DNA from: an uncultured Spirochaetota bacterium
GTDB taxonomy: Bacteria > Spirochaetota > UBA4802 > UBA5550
DNA length: 39,349 nucleotides
Assembly (NCBI GenBank): GCA_937872225.1
Contig: CALMRZ010000059.1
Span: forward strand, 1-39,349
Reading direction: 5' to 3'
Below, piece by piece: positions 24,774-32,695 of the stretch (position 1 is the first letter of the stretch; every line of letters begins with the position of its first letter). Both the position numbers and the translations under genes were made by a program. Under the pieces are notes generated by a model. It saw only the letters and a list, made by a program, of their open reading frames with translations, was not told where the DNA came from and ran no database searches.

Positions 24774-25562
24774 ATGAAGGAGCGGATTTACCACGTGGAT
24801 GCCTTCTCGGAACGGCCCTTCGCGGGGAACCCCGCCGGGGTGTGCCTGCTGGACGGCCCGAAGCCTGACGGTTGGCTCCGGGGCGTGGCGCGTGAAATGA
24901 ACCTTTCCGAAACGGCTTTTCTCCTTGAAGAGGGCGACGGCTATTCATTGCGCTGGTTCACCCCGGCGGTCGAGGTCGAGCTGTGCGGTCACGCGACCCT
25001 GGCGGCGGCGCACATCCTCTGGGAGACGGGCCGTCTCCCCGGAGACGGGACCGCGGTTTTCCGGACCCTGAGCGGGGAACTCTCCGCCCGGCGGAACGGC
25101 GGATGGATCGTCATGGATTTCCCGGCAGAGGAGGACATGCCGGCGGATGCGCCGGAGATGCTGGTGCGGGCCCTGGGGGGGGATCCGCGGTACACCGGGA
25201 AAAACCGGTTTGATTATATCCTTGAATTCGGGTCGGAAGAAGAGATACGGGAAATGCGGCCCGATTACAAGCTGCTCGGGACCGTGCCCTGCCGTGGGGT
25301 GATCGTGACGGCCGCGGCGGCGGGGGAGTATGATTTCGTTTCCCGTTTCTTTGCCCCCGCGGTCGGCATAGATGAGGACCCCGTCACCGGGTCGGCGCAC
25401 TGCTGCCTGGGGCCCTTCTGGAACCGGCGGCTCGGCAGGTCGTCATTCACGGCCCGCCAGGTCTCGGCGCGGGGCGGGACCGTTCGGGTCGAGGTCCGGG
25501 GCGGCCGGGTCATGCTGGGCGGACAGGCGGTGACGGTCATGGAAGGGGAGGTGTCGCTGTAA
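24774..25562 (+). CDS. PhzF-family isomerase-like protein
   Basis: A 262-residue cytoplasmic protein of the PhzF/YddE family (two related half-barrels, as in diaminopimelate epimerase). The opening YHVDAFSERPFAGNPAGV is diagnostic. The catalytic glutamate is in NLSETAFLL near residue 45. FTPAVEVELCGHATLAAAH and the second-half DPVTGSAHCCLGPFW are conserved. PhzF of phenazine synthesis isomerises a dihydro-hydroxyanthranilate, but most relatives have unknown substrates and no phenazine genes are here. The ATG at 24774 is chosen because GGAG at 24763-24766 gives seven-base spacing; the ATG at 24768 is too close to it. It overlaps the signalling operon by position only. Confidence 0.87.
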   Translation: MKERIYHVDAFSERPFAGNPAGVCLLDGPKPDGWLRGVAREMNLSETAFLLEEGDGYSLRWFTPAVEVELCGHATLAAAHILWETGRLPGDGTAVFRTLSGELSARRNGGWIVMDFPAEEDMPADAPEMLVRALGGDPRYTGKNRFDYILEFGSEEEIREMRPDYKLLGTVPCRGVIVTAAAAGEYDFVSRFFAPAVGIDEDPVTGSAHCCLGPFWNRRLGRSSFTARQVSARGGTVRVEVRGGRVMLGGQAVTVMEGEVSL

Positions 25563-25565
25563 GAC

Positions 25566-26075
25566 GTGAAAACTGAATTGCTCATGTGGCTGTTCCCGGT
25601 GGTGTTCATGGTCCATGAATTCGAGGAGATCATCTTTGTCAGGCGCTGGATAGACCGGAACCGGGAGGAACTGGCCCGCCGCTTTCCCCGCCTTTCGGCG
25701 CGGATGCTGCCCCTCCTGGAGAGGATCTCCACCGCGTCCTTCGCCTTTGTCGTCGCGGAGGAATTTATCCTGGTATCGCTGGTGACCTTCGGGGCTTACT
25801 GGTTTTCCAATTACGCCCTTTTCATCGGGATGGTAATCGGGTACGGCATACACCTGGCGGTCCATGTTCTCCAGTTTTTCATGATTCGGCGCTACATCCC
25901 CGCCATCGTGACCAGCGCCGCCACGGGCGTCTACGTGCTGTATGTCATCAATTATTTTTACGTCAATGGATTGATGCCGGTGCCGGATGTTGTTATCTTT
26001 ACTGTGGCGTCGGTGGTGGTCCTGGTGCTGAACCTGGCGCTGATGCACAGACTTGCGGAGAGGCTGAGACTGTGA
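25566..26075 (+). CDS. HXXEE-domain integral membrane protein
   Basis: A 169-residue protein with four or five membrane helices. The first helix carries VHEFEE, matching the His-x-x-Glu-Glu signature that names the HXXEE family of uncharacterised membrane proteins. A second acidic pair (VAEEFILV) and a membrane histidine (HLAVHVLQFF) resemble the other conserved positions of the family. These polar residues inside helices suggest metal binding or catalysis, but no function is established. The start is a GTG three bases after the PhzF-like stop codon, so the two genes are translationally close. GGGGAGG lies about 12 bases upstream. Confidence 0.75.
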   Translation: MKTELLMWLFPVVFMVHEFEEIIFVRRWIDRNREELARRFPRLSARMLPLLERISTASFAFVVAEEFILVSLVTFGAYWFSNYALFIGMVIGYGIHLAVHVLQFFMIRRYIPAIVTSAATGVYVLYVINYFYVNGLMPVPDVVIFTVASVVVLVLNLALMHRLAERLRL

Positions 26076-26133
26076 TGGTTGCAGGGATGGCCATCGATGA
26101 TTTTCCGGACCATCGGGATGACAAGGAGCGGCC

Positions 26134-27744
26134 GTGAGCGATACGGACAAGACCCGGGATGAGCTGATCGAGGAACTGAACAGACTGCGGGCCCTTCTCG
26201 CCGGCAGCATCAGGCAGGACGCGCGCCCCGCAAGGGATTCCATGATGGGTTACGGCGGCGAGGAAGAATGGCAGATCATGATGGATATGCTCGGCGACTT
26301 CCTCTTCATCGTCGACATCAAGGGAAGCGTCATCAAGACCAACCCCGTGACGGTGCAGAAGCTCGGTTATTCCATGGAAGAGCTCCTGTCGATGAACATC
26401 TTCGACCTCTACCCGCCGGAGCGGAGGGCCGAGGCCGAGGAGAGTTACTCGCAGATCATCGTCGGCGAGAAATACCTGTGCGACATCCCGTTCCGCTCGA
26501 AGTCGGGGGCCGACATCGCCATCGAAACGAAGGTCACGCCGGGGAAATGGCGCGGCGCGGAGGTGATTTTCAGCATATCGCGCGACGTGTCAGCCGGCAA
26601 GGCGGTGGAATACGAGCTCAGGGTCGCCTTCGAGAAGATGAAATCGATCCTCAGCTCTGTTTCGGCCTATATCTGGAGCGGCATCATCGATCCCGGGGGG
26701 AGGTTCACCTTTATCTACCGCTCTCCGGCCCTTTCAGACATCACCGGCCGTCAGCAGGATTACTTCCGGGGCGGTTTTGATGAATGGTTCGGCATTATCC
26801 ATGTGGATGATCGGGAGCGGGTTTCAGACCTGTACCGGCGGCTCCTGGCCCGCCAGGTTGACCGGGGAGACGACACGTACAAGATATACCACGCCGGGGG
26901 CGACATCAGGTGGGTCCGTGACAGCATCCTGGCCCGTCCCTTCGGGGATAACCAGGTGCGCCTCGACGGGGTGGTCTCGGACGTGACGGAGCGCCGCAGG
27001 GCGGTGGAGGCCCTGGAAAAATCAGAAAGCCGGCTCAAGGGGATCCTCTCCTCCATGACCGAGCTGGTGTTCGCCTTTGACGCCGACATGCGGTTCATTT
27101 TCTACCATACGCCGGACATGAACAAGCTCTATCGCCAGCCGGAGGAGTTCATAGGAAAGCTCCATTCCGAGGTAATGCCCGCCGATCAAAACACCCTGTT
27201 CCGCGCCGCCTTTGAGGCGACGAAGACAAACGGCGAGGCTGAATTTGAATACTGGCTGGAAATCGGCGGCGGCGACCGCTGTTATTCGGCAAAGCTTTCC
27301 CCCATCGTCACGGAAGGTCGGTTTGACGGCGTGGTTGCCCTGGTCCGCGATATAACCGACCAGAAAAAGCTCCAGGACGCCCTGTTCCGCTCCGAGCGCC
27401 GGTACCGGGAGCTCTTCAACAATATCCACGACGGCTCCACCTGGATCGACATGAACGGGAGGCTGATCGATTTCAACCAGCCCTTCGAAGAGCTCCTGGG
27501 CTATGAGCGGGACGAGCTCTACCTGAAGACCGTATGGGACATCACCCCGGAAAAATGGCATGACCTCGAAAAGGGAATCGTCGAAAAGCAGTTGGTCGAG
27601 AGGGGCTATTCAGACCCGTACCGGAAGGAATATACCAGAAAAGACGGCACGGTCGTCCCGGTTGAAGTTAGGAAATATCTCATCCGTGACGATGAAGGGA
27701 AGCCCGAGGGCACCTGGGTCATCGTGAACAGGGTCCCCGCATAG
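26134..27744 (+). CDS. Four-PAS sensory protein without an output domain
   Basis: A 536-residue soluble protein made almost entirely of PAS domains at about 45-160, 165-290, 295-410 and 415-536. Clear PAS/PAC markers are FLFIVDIKGSVIKTNPVTVQ, FSISRDVSAGK, GVVSDVTERRRAVEALEKSE, LVRDITDQKKLQ and WIDMNGRLIDFNQPFEELLG. There is no transmembrane segment, kinase, GGDEF, EAL or helix-turn-helix domain, and the frame ends shortly after the last PAS strand at a TAG. Either it is a stand-alone sensor that works by binding another signalling protein, or its output domain was lost. AAGGAG precedes the GTG start. It closes the run of co-directional genes that begins with the kinase-phosphatase. Confidence 0.85.
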   Translation: MSDTDKTRDELIEELNRLRALLAGSIRQDARPARDSMMGYGGEEEWQIMMDMLGDFLFIVDIKGSVIKTNPVTVQKLGYSMEELLSMNIFDLYPPERRAEAEESYSQIIVGEKYLCDIPFRSKSGADIAIETKVTPGKWRGAEVIFSISRDVSAGKAVEYELRVAFEKMKSILSSVSAYIWSGIIDPGGRFTFIYRSPALSDITGRQQDYFRGGFDEWFGIIHVDDRERVSDLYRRLLARQVDRGDDTYKIYHAGGDIRWVRDSILARPFGDNQVRLDGVVSDVTERRRAVEALEKSESRLKGILSSMTELVFAFDADMRFIFYHTPDMNKLYRQPEEFIGKLHSEVMPADQNTLFRAAFEATKTNGEAEFEYWLEIGGGDRCYSAKLSPIVTEGRFDGVVALVRDITDQKKLQDALFRSERRYRELFNNIHDGSTWIDMNGRLIDFNQPFEELLGYERDELYLKTVWDITPEKWHDLEKGIVEKQLVERGYSDPYRKEYTRKDGTVVPVEVRKYLIRDDEGKPEGTWVIVNRVPA

Positions 27745-27817
27745 CGGCCGCGGGACTGTCGGCGCATTCTGTCGCGGCCAATAAATAGTCCCTGAAATGA
27801 ATTTTACATTTTTCTTG

Positions 27818-27845
27818 TTGACAATACAGTCCCGTTTAATATGTA
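27818..27845 (+). promoter_or_regulatory. Predicted promoter of tRNA-Leu
   Basis: Perfect TTGACA at 27818-27823, a 16-base spacer and TATGTA at 27840-27845, 23 bases before the tRNA. The position suits a stable-RNA promoter. Confidence 0.55.
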
Positions 27846-27868
27846 GGTTCCCTGTACACCAGCGGAAC

Positions 27869-27953
27869 GCCCAGGTGGTGGAATTTGGTAGACACGCATG
27901 GTTGAGGGCCATGTGGGAGTGATCCTGTGCGGGTTCAAGTCCCGCCCTGGGCA
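27869..27953 (+). tRNA. tRNA-Leu, anticodon GAG
   Basis: An 85-base class II tRNA. The acceptor strands GCCCAGG (27869-27875) and CCTGGGC (27946-27952) pair fully, with A as discriminator. The anticodon arm CATGG-TTGAGGG-CCATG reads GAG for leucine CUC/CUU. A long variable arm and the TTCAAGT T-loop are present. CCA is not encoded, so it must be added after transcription. Confidence 0.95.
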
Positions 27954-27962
27954 AATAAGAAG

Positions 27963-27983
27963 AGCCCCGTTTAGGGGCTTTTT
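27963..27983 (+). terminator. Intrinsic terminator after tRNA-Leu
   Basis: AGCCCC (27963-27968), loop GTTTA, GGGGCT (27974-27979) and a short T-run, ten bases after the tRNA. Confidence 0.8.
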
Positions 27984-28061
27984 GGATTTATGCCTGATGA
28001 TAATAAGCCGGTGGCGCTGATCGGCGCCATTCAATTTAATCTTGTAAAGAGAGGAACTGCC

Positions 28062-28568
28062 GTGGCCACGGAACAAACTCTTGTCATTATCAAGCCGGAC
28101 GGACTGGTGAAGTCCCTGACCGGCAACATCCTTTCCCGGCTCTCCGAGACCAAGCTGATCATCATAGGCGCGAAGATCGTGCGGGTGACAGAAGCGCTGG
28201 CGAAGGAGCATTACAAGCACCTGAGCGACAAGCCGTTTTTCGGCGAACTGGTCGAGTATATCATGGGTGACGTGCACAACACCCACCGGGTCATGGCCCT
28301 GATATACCAGGGTGACGGCGCCATATCCAAGGTCCGGGAGATCGTCGGCGACACGAACCCGGAAAAGGCGAACCCGGTCTCGATACGCGGCGCCTACGGC
28401 CGCATCACCACGACGGGCGTTTTTGAGAACGTTGTCCACGCCTCGTCAAGCACCGAGGACGCCGAGCATGAGATAAAGCTCTGGTTCAAGCCGTCCGAGA
28501 TCGTCGGGGACATTTATCCCACCAAGGACGTCGTTCGGGAAAAGGTCCACGAGAAAGACTGGGCCTGA
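28062..28568 (+). CDS. ndk: Nucleoside diphosphate kinase
   Basis: A 168-residue enzyme that transfers the terminal phosphate from NTPs to NDPs through a phosphohistidine. The opening TLVIIKPDGLVK and the active-site His126 in ENVVHASSSTEDAEHEI are diagnostic. It is longer than the usual 140-150 residues because of extra sequence around GDTNPEKANPVSIRGAYGRI and a C-terminal tail (SEIVGDIYPTKDVV). The start is the GTG at 28062: GAGGAA sits just upstream, and the N-terminus then aligns with the family. The longer frame from 27990 adds 24 unsupported residues next to the tRNA terminator. adk follows 30 bases later, so the two nucleotide kinases are probably co-expressed. Confidence 0.92.
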   Translation: MATEQTLVIIKPDGLVKSLTGNILSRLSETKLIIIGAKIVRVTEALAKEHYKHLSDKPFFGELVEYIMGDVHNTHRVMALIYQGDGAISKVREIVGDTNPEKANPVSIRGAYGRITTTGVFENVVHASSSTEDAEHEIKLWFKPSEIVGDIYPTKDVVREKVHEKDWA

Positions 28569-28598
28569 CCGATCCTCACACATTCTGGAGAAATCATC

Positions 28599-29246
28599 AT
28601 GAGAATAATACTGCTGGGGGCCCCGGGCGCGGGCAAGGGGACCGTTTCGGAGATCCTGACTGAACAGTACGGCATAAAACAGATATCGACCGGGGACATC
28701 CTCCGGGGCGCCGTGAAGGCGGGCACCGAACTGGGAAAAACCGCCGAGGGCTACATGAAACGCGGCGAGCTTGTCCCGGATTCCCTTATCCTCGATATCA
28801 TGGAAAAACGCCTCCAGGAAGATGACTGCCGCAAAGGCTTCATCCTCGACGGGTTTCCCCGCACCATCGCCCAGGCGGATTCATTGAAGGAGATGCTGGA
28901 CCGGCTTGGCATGAAGATCGATGCCATCGTCAATCTTGAAGTCCCCGAGGACGTGATCATCAGGAGGCTCTCATCGCGCAGGACATGCTCCAACCATGAC
29001 TGCCAGGCAATATACAATATCTACTCCAAGCCGTCCCGGAAAGAGGGGGTCTGCGACAAGTGCGGCAGCCCCACGGTCCAGAGGGACGACGAGACCGAAG
29101 AGGCGATAAAACAGCGCCTCGCGACCTACGCCGAAAAAACGGCCCCGCTCATCGATTATTACCGGCATGATCCGGCCTTTGTGTCGGCCCCTTCCATCAA
29201 GCCGGAGCCGGCCATTGAGGCGATACGGACCCGCGTCGGCCGTTGA
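28599..29246 (+). CDS. adk: Adenylate kinase
   Basis: A 215-residue enzyme that equilibrates ATP, ADP and AMP. The P-loop GAPGAGKGT is at residues 7-15, the AMP-binding STGDILR near 30 and DGFPRT near 84-89. The LID domain holds a probable zinc site: Cys130 and Cys135 in TCSNHDC, and Cys152 and Cys155 in CDKC. The five-residue gap between the first pair differs from the usual C-x-x-C. GGAGAA precedes the ATG. It is of normal length for long-form bacterial adenylate kinases and directly follows ndk. Confidence 0.94.
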   Translation: MRIILLGAPGAGKGTVSEILTEQYGIKQISTGDILRGAVKAGTELGKTAEGYMKRGELVPDSLILDIMEKRLQEDDCRKGFILDGFPRTIAQADSLKEMLDRLGMKIDAIVNLEVPEDVIIRRLSSRRTCSNHDCQAIYNIYSKPSRKEGVCDKCGSPTVQRDDETEEAIKQRLATYAEKTAPLIDYYRHDPAFVSAPSIKPEPAIEAIRTRVGR

Positions 29247-29383
29247 TGAGGGCCGGCGGGCGGCTGCTGCGCCGCGCAGCGAAAAAATACTTTACAAATA
29301 GACCCTGCTGTAAAGCATACTACGTAATTGACATGGCCGCCGGAAGGCGAAACGGAAGCTGTGACGGCCGTGTTCAATCAACT

Positions 29384-29470
29384 GGAGAGATGCCCGAGCT
29401 GGCCGAAGGGGACGGTCTCGAAAATCGTTGTGGGCTTTGCTCACCGAGGGTTCGAATCCCTCTCTCTCCG
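29384..29470 (+). tRNA. tRNA-Ser, anticodon CGA
   Basis: An 87-base class II tRNA. The acceptor strands GGAGAGA (29384-29390) and TCTCTCC (29463-29469) pair fully, with G as discriminator. The anticodon arm ACGGT-CTCGAAA-ATCGT reads CGA for serine UCG. A long variable arm and the GGTTCGAATCC T-arm are present. CCA is not encoded. Confidence 0.95.
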
Positions 29471-29486
29471 CCGTGAAAAGACGAAA

Positions 29487-29506
29487 GCGCGCATGCGCAT
29501 GCGCGC
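29487..29506. repeat. Perfect 20-bp palindrome between the two tRNA-Ser genes
   Basis: GCGCGCATGCGCATGCGCGC reads identically on both strands and alternates purine and pyrimidine throughout. It fills the spacer between the tRNA genes and could be a processing hairpin or a protein-binding site. Confidence 0.7.
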
Positions 29507-29512
29507 CAACCT

Positions 29513-29597
29513 GGAGAGGTGTCCGAGAGGCCGAAGGAGCACGGTTGGAAACCGTGTGTAGCGTAAGCTACCGGGGGTTCGAATCCCCCCTTCTCCG
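29513..29597 (+). tRNA. tRNA-Ser, anticodon GGA
   Basis: An 85-base class II tRNA. The acceptor strands GGAGAGG (29513-29519) and CTTCTCC (29590-29596) pair with one G-T, with G as discriminator. The anticodon arm CACGG-TTGGAAA-CCGTG reads GGA for serine UCC/UCU. A variable-arm hairpin (TAGCGTAAGCTA) and the GGTTCGAATCC T-arm are present. CCA is not encoded. Confidence 0.95.
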
Positions 29598-29674
29598 CAT
29601 ACGCAATCCCTGGACCTGACCTCGTCCCCCGCCGGGGAGGGGCATATTTTCATGTAAGGATCACAGCCAATCCC

Positions 29675-31405
29675 ATGTCCTACCAGGTAACCGCCAGAAA
29701 GTGGCGCCCCCAGAGCTTCGATGAGGTCGTCTTCCAGGACCATGTTTCCAAGACACTGAAAAACAGCATCGAGAAGGGGCGCGTGTCCCACGCCTACCTC
29801 TTTTCCGGGCCTCGCGGCGTGGGCAAGACGACCATGGCGAGGATCCTGGCGAAGGCCCTCAACTGCGAGACGGGGCCGACCCCCACGCCCTGCGACGCGT
29901 GCGACAACTGCCGGGAAATACGGAAGAGCACGTCCTTCGACGTCATCGAGATCGACGGCGCCTCCAACAACAGCGTCGACGATATCCGCGAGCTGCGCGA
30001 AAACGTCAATTTCGCGCCGGTCAAGTCCAAGTACAAGATCTACATCATCGACGAGGTGCACATGCTGAGCACGGCGGCCTTCAACGCCCTCCTCAAGACC
30101 CTGGAGGAACCGCCGCCCCATGTCGTCTTCGTCTTCGCCACCACCGAGATACACAAGATACCGGACACCATCCTGTCCCGGTGCCAGAAATACTTTTTCA
30201 AGAAGATACCCGTGGATCCCATCGTCGCGCACCTCCGCCTCATCGTGCAGCGCGAGGGATACCGGATATCCGACACGGCGCTTTACCCGATAGCGCGCGC
30301 CGCCGAGGGATCGATGCGGGACGCCCAGTCGCTCCTGGACCAGATCATATCGTTCTCGGACCTGCGCCGCGGAGGCGACGCGGAAATCGGCGAGGAGGAT
30401 GCCCTTTCCATCCTGGGCATCGTGCCGGTGGAAAGCTATACGGCCCTCCTCGGCGCCATCGGCGCCGCGGACGCGGCCGCCGTCATGGCCGAGGTGCACC
30501 GGGTCTCGATCCTGGGGGTGGACATCCCGCGGTACGTGAGCGGCTTCGTGGACCTGCTCCGCACCGTCAGGCTCATACGGAACGGCGTGGCCGTGCATGA
30601 GCTCCTCGGTCTCTCAGAGGAGGAGATCGGGATCGTGCGCGCCGCCGCCGCCGGCTTCCACGACGAGGAGCTCTCGATCATGTTCCGCATCGCCGCCGAC
30701 CTGCAGGCGGAACTCAAGTTCTCCAACAACGAGCGGATCAACCTCGAGATGTCCCTCCTTGACATGATAGCGGTGAAAAAAGCGCCCACGCTCTCCTCCA
30801 TCATAAGCAGGCTCGAGGGGGGCATGGCGGCCCCGCAGCATGAAACGGCGCCGAAGCCGAAGGCCGCCGCGGGCGGTGAGCCGCGGCCTGCCGCCAGGGC
30901 CAAAGGCGATGCCCCGGCGCCGGAAGCGCGGATCGCCGCTGTGCCGGCCCCGGGCGGGATCCGCAGGCACTGGGACGATTTTCTCAACTCGATCAAGGAC
31001 AGCAAGCAGTACCTCCACTGCGTCCTGAAGCCGTCGTCGGTGTCGCTGGACGGAGACACCCTGAACATATCATTCCCGGGAGGAGGGGACAACTCCTATT
31101 ATTTGCGCGTCCTGGAGCAGAAGAACCTCGAATTCATAAAAAAGGAAATATCGGGCCTCTGCGGCAGGCCGATCCGGGTCGTGGTGGGCGCCGGCGGCGC
31201 CGCCGCTCCGGACAGGGGCGGCACTGCGGCAACGGCGGCGGGAAAACCGGAGCGGGCCGCGCCGGAGGACCCGGCGGCCGTGCCGCCGCCTGAAGCGGAG
31301 ATGGTGAAGAACCCCGGCGCCCAGGAATTCAAATCGGAAGACAAGACCGTGGAAAAAATCAAGAACGCCTTCCACGGGCAGATAATAGAAAAAGGAGAGA
31401 AGTGA
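29675..31405 (+). CDS. dnaX: DNA polymerase III subunit gamma/tau (clamp-loader ATPase)
   Basis: A 576-residue clamp-loader subunit. The N-terminus has YQVTARKWRPQSFDEVVFQD, Walker A GPRGVGKTTMA near residues 46-56, a cysteine zinc module (CDACDNC near 73-79), Walker B IIDEVHMLS and sensor 1/SRC motif ILSRCQKYFF. A collar domain follows to about residue 365, then an Ala/Pro-rich linker (about 390-430) and a tau-like C-terminal region. It loads the sliding clamp and links polymerases at the replication fork. Its stop TGA at 31403-31405 overlaps the ATG of ybaB by one base. The dnaX-ybaB-recR order is conserved in many bacteria. The nearest AAGGA is rather far from the ATG. Confidence 0.95.
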   Translation: MSYQVTARKWRPQSFDEVVFQDHVSKTLKNSIEKGRVSHAYLFSGPRGVGKTTMARILAKALNCETGPTPTPCDACDNCREIRKSTSFDVIEIDGASNNSVDDIRELRENVNFAPVKSKYKIYIIDEVHMLSTAAFNALLKTLEEPPPHVVFVFATTEIHKIPDTILSRCQKYFFKKIPVDPIVAHLRLIVQREGYRISDTALYPIARAAEGSMRDAQSLLDQIISFSDLRRGGDAEIGEEDALSILGIVPVESYTALLGAIGAADAAAVMAEVHRVSILGVDIPRYVSGFVDLLRTVRLIRNGVAVHELLGLSEEEIGIVRAAAAGFHDEELSIMFRIAADLQAELKFSNNERINLEMSLLDMIAVKKAPTLSSIISRLEGGMAAPQHETAPKPKAAAGGEPRPAARAKGDAPAPEARIAAVPAPGGIRRHWDDFLNSIKDSKQYLHCVLKPSSVSLDGDTLNISFPGGGDNSYYLRVLEQKNLEFIKKEISGLCGRPIRVVVGAGGAAAPDRGGTAATAAGKPERAAPEDPAAVPPPEAEMVKNPGAQEFKSEDKTVEKIKNAFHGQIIEKGEK

Positions 31406-31737
31406 TGCTGAAGGGACTTGGCGATATCGGAAACCTGATGAAGCTCCAGAAGGAGTTCAAGACCATACAGAAGAAGATCATGGGCGCCTCCCGGGAGGCA
31501 CAGAGCCCCAACGGGAAGGTAAAAGCGGTCGTGAACGGCGAGTACAGGGTTCTGACCCTTTCTATCGACCCGGAGTATCTGAAGGAGGCATCGCCGCGCG
31601 ACCTGGAAAAATCGGTCCTTGCCGCCGTCAACAATGCGGTGGATGAAGTAAAAAGCTATTCGGCGGCCGAGATGGAAAAGCTGACCGGCGGCCTCAATAT
31701 ACCGGGACTCGGGGGACTCGGGAGCATGTTCAAGTAG
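31405..31737 (+). CDS. ybaB: YbaB/EbfC nucleoid-associated protein
   Basis: A 110-residue DNA-binding dimer of the YbaB/EbfC family. Family features are a long N-terminal helix (NLMKLQKEFKTIQKKIM), the strand pair GKVKAVVNGEYRVLTLSIDP, the motif LEKSVLAAVNNAVDEVKSY and a glycine-rich C-terminus. The ATG at 31405 overlaps the last base of dnaX and has AAGGAG eight bases before it; the GTG at 31402 is less likely. The overlap implies translational coupling with dnaX, and recR follows in five bases. Confidence 0.93.
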   Translation: MLKGLGDIGNLMKLQKEFKTIQKKIMGASREAQSPNGKVKAVVNGEYRVLTLSIDPEYLKEASPRDLEKSVLAAVNNAVDEVKSYSAAEMEKLTGGLNIPGLGGLGSMFK

Positions 31738-31742
31738 ACCTG

Positions 31743-32339
31743 ATGAAATCGTCCGCCTATCTCGAAGCGCTCATAAAAAAATTCTCCAAGCTCCCCGGCA
31801 TTGGGCCGAAGAGCGCGTCCCGCATCGCGTTCCATATACTGGGCATGCACCGTGAGGACGTCGAGTCCCTGGCGCGGGCCATGGTCGATCTCAAGCGAAA
31901 CACCTTCACCTGCTCGCAGTGCGGGGGGATATCGGACGGGGAGACCTGCGCCATCTGCCTTGACCCGGCGCGGGACCGCGGCCTCATCTGCGTGGTTGAG
32001 GACGCTAAAGATGTCCTCACCATCGACGGTACCGGCGAGTTCGGGGGGCTCTATCATGTCCTGCACGGCCTGATTTCGCCGCTGGACGGGATCGGCCCCG
32101 ATGAGCTTAACATACAGAGCCTGGTGGAAAAATGCCGGGGCGGGGCCGCGCGGGAAGTGATACTGGCCCTCAACCCGTCGGTTGAAGGCGACGCCACGTC
32201 GCTGTACATGGCGCGGCTCATCAACCCGTTCGGCGTCACCGTAACGAGAATCGCCCACGGATTACCCGTGGGCGCTGACCTGGAATTTGCCGATACCGCG
32301 ACTATCATCAAGTCGCTTGAGGGAAGGGTGAAAATCTGA
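31743..32339 (+). CDS. recR: Recombination mediator protein RecR
   Basis: A 198-residue protein of normal length. It shows the helix-hairpin-helix KLPGIGPKSASRIAFHIL, a four-cysteine zinc finger CSQCGGISDGETCAIC (about 57-72), a Toprim core beginning ICVVEDAKDV, and the C-terminal VTVTRIAHGLPVGADLEF motif. With RecO and RecF it helps load RecA on gapped DNA. It is the third gene of the dnaX-ybaB-recR operon, five bases after ybaB, and is convergent with a PilZ gene. Confidence 0.95.
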   Translation: MKSSAYLEALIKKFSKLPGIGPKSASRIAFHILGMHREDVESLARAMVDLKRNTFTCSQCGGISDGETCAICLDPARDRGLICVVEDAKDVLTIDGTGEFGGLYHVLHGLISPLDGIGPDELNIQSLVEKCRGGAAREVILALNPSVEGDATSLYMARLINPFGVTVTRIAHGLPVGADLEFADTATIIKSLEGRVKI

Positions 32340-32347
32340 AATGGCGC

Positions 32348-32695
32348 CTAGTCGCCGAGCTTTTTTTCCACGTACTGGGCGATGATAGAGTTTCTCTGGT
32401 CGTCGTTCTGCACGAACTGGCAGCCGTATCTCCACTTGGTCATGAGCTTCCGCGAGAACATGACCTGCAGTTTGTCTTTCCTCATCTGCGGCCCGATCTT
32501 ATAAAGAATATTGATGGTGGCACTGTCCAGGTTGTCCCGTTCGCTTTCAAAGGCGAGGCCGCCTACGGAGATATTGTTGAACCAGCACTCGTTGGCCGCC
32601 GGGTTCTCGTCATTTTCGACTATAAAATAGGAGGGCTGGTAAAAATCGGCTCTCGGAAAGGCCCTGTTGTTTTTTTGTTTTTTGCTGAATATCAT
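32348..32695 (-). CDS. PilZ-domain protein, predicted c-di-GMP receptor
   Basis: A 115-residue protein with a single PilZ domain. The N-terminal NNRAFPRADFY carries the RxxxR c-di-GMP-binding motif. WFNNISVGGLAFES carries the partner N/DxSxxG motif about 45 residues later. It is therefore expected to bind cyclic di-GMP and change conformation. The ATG at 32695 is supported by GGGGGA a few bases upstream; the GTG at 32743 has no such site. The gene is convergent with recR. It is one of two PilZ-type proteins in the window, and diguanylate cyclase activity is encoded at 3441. Confidence 0.82.
   Translation of the reverse strand: MIFSKKQKNNRAFPRADFYQPSYFIVENDENPAANECWFNNISVGGLAFESERDNLDSATINILYKIGPQMRKDKLQVMFSRKLMTKWRYGCQFVQNDDQRNSIIAQYVEKKLGD

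Noticed and set aside
29247-29383. Possible SRP RNA or other stable RNA next to the tRNA genes
   Set aside because: The 137-base gap shows neither the conserved SRP apical motif nor an extended hairpin, and the 29598-29674 gap before dnaX is too short.
30776-30843. Possible programmed frameshift in dnaX producing a gamma subunit
   Set aside because: A six-A run (30776-30781) lies at the end of the collar domain, and both the -1 and +1 frames meet a stop soon after. In the reading frame it is GTG AAA AAA GCG, not the canonical A AAA AAG heptamer, and no clear upstream Shine-Dalgarno stimulator is seen.
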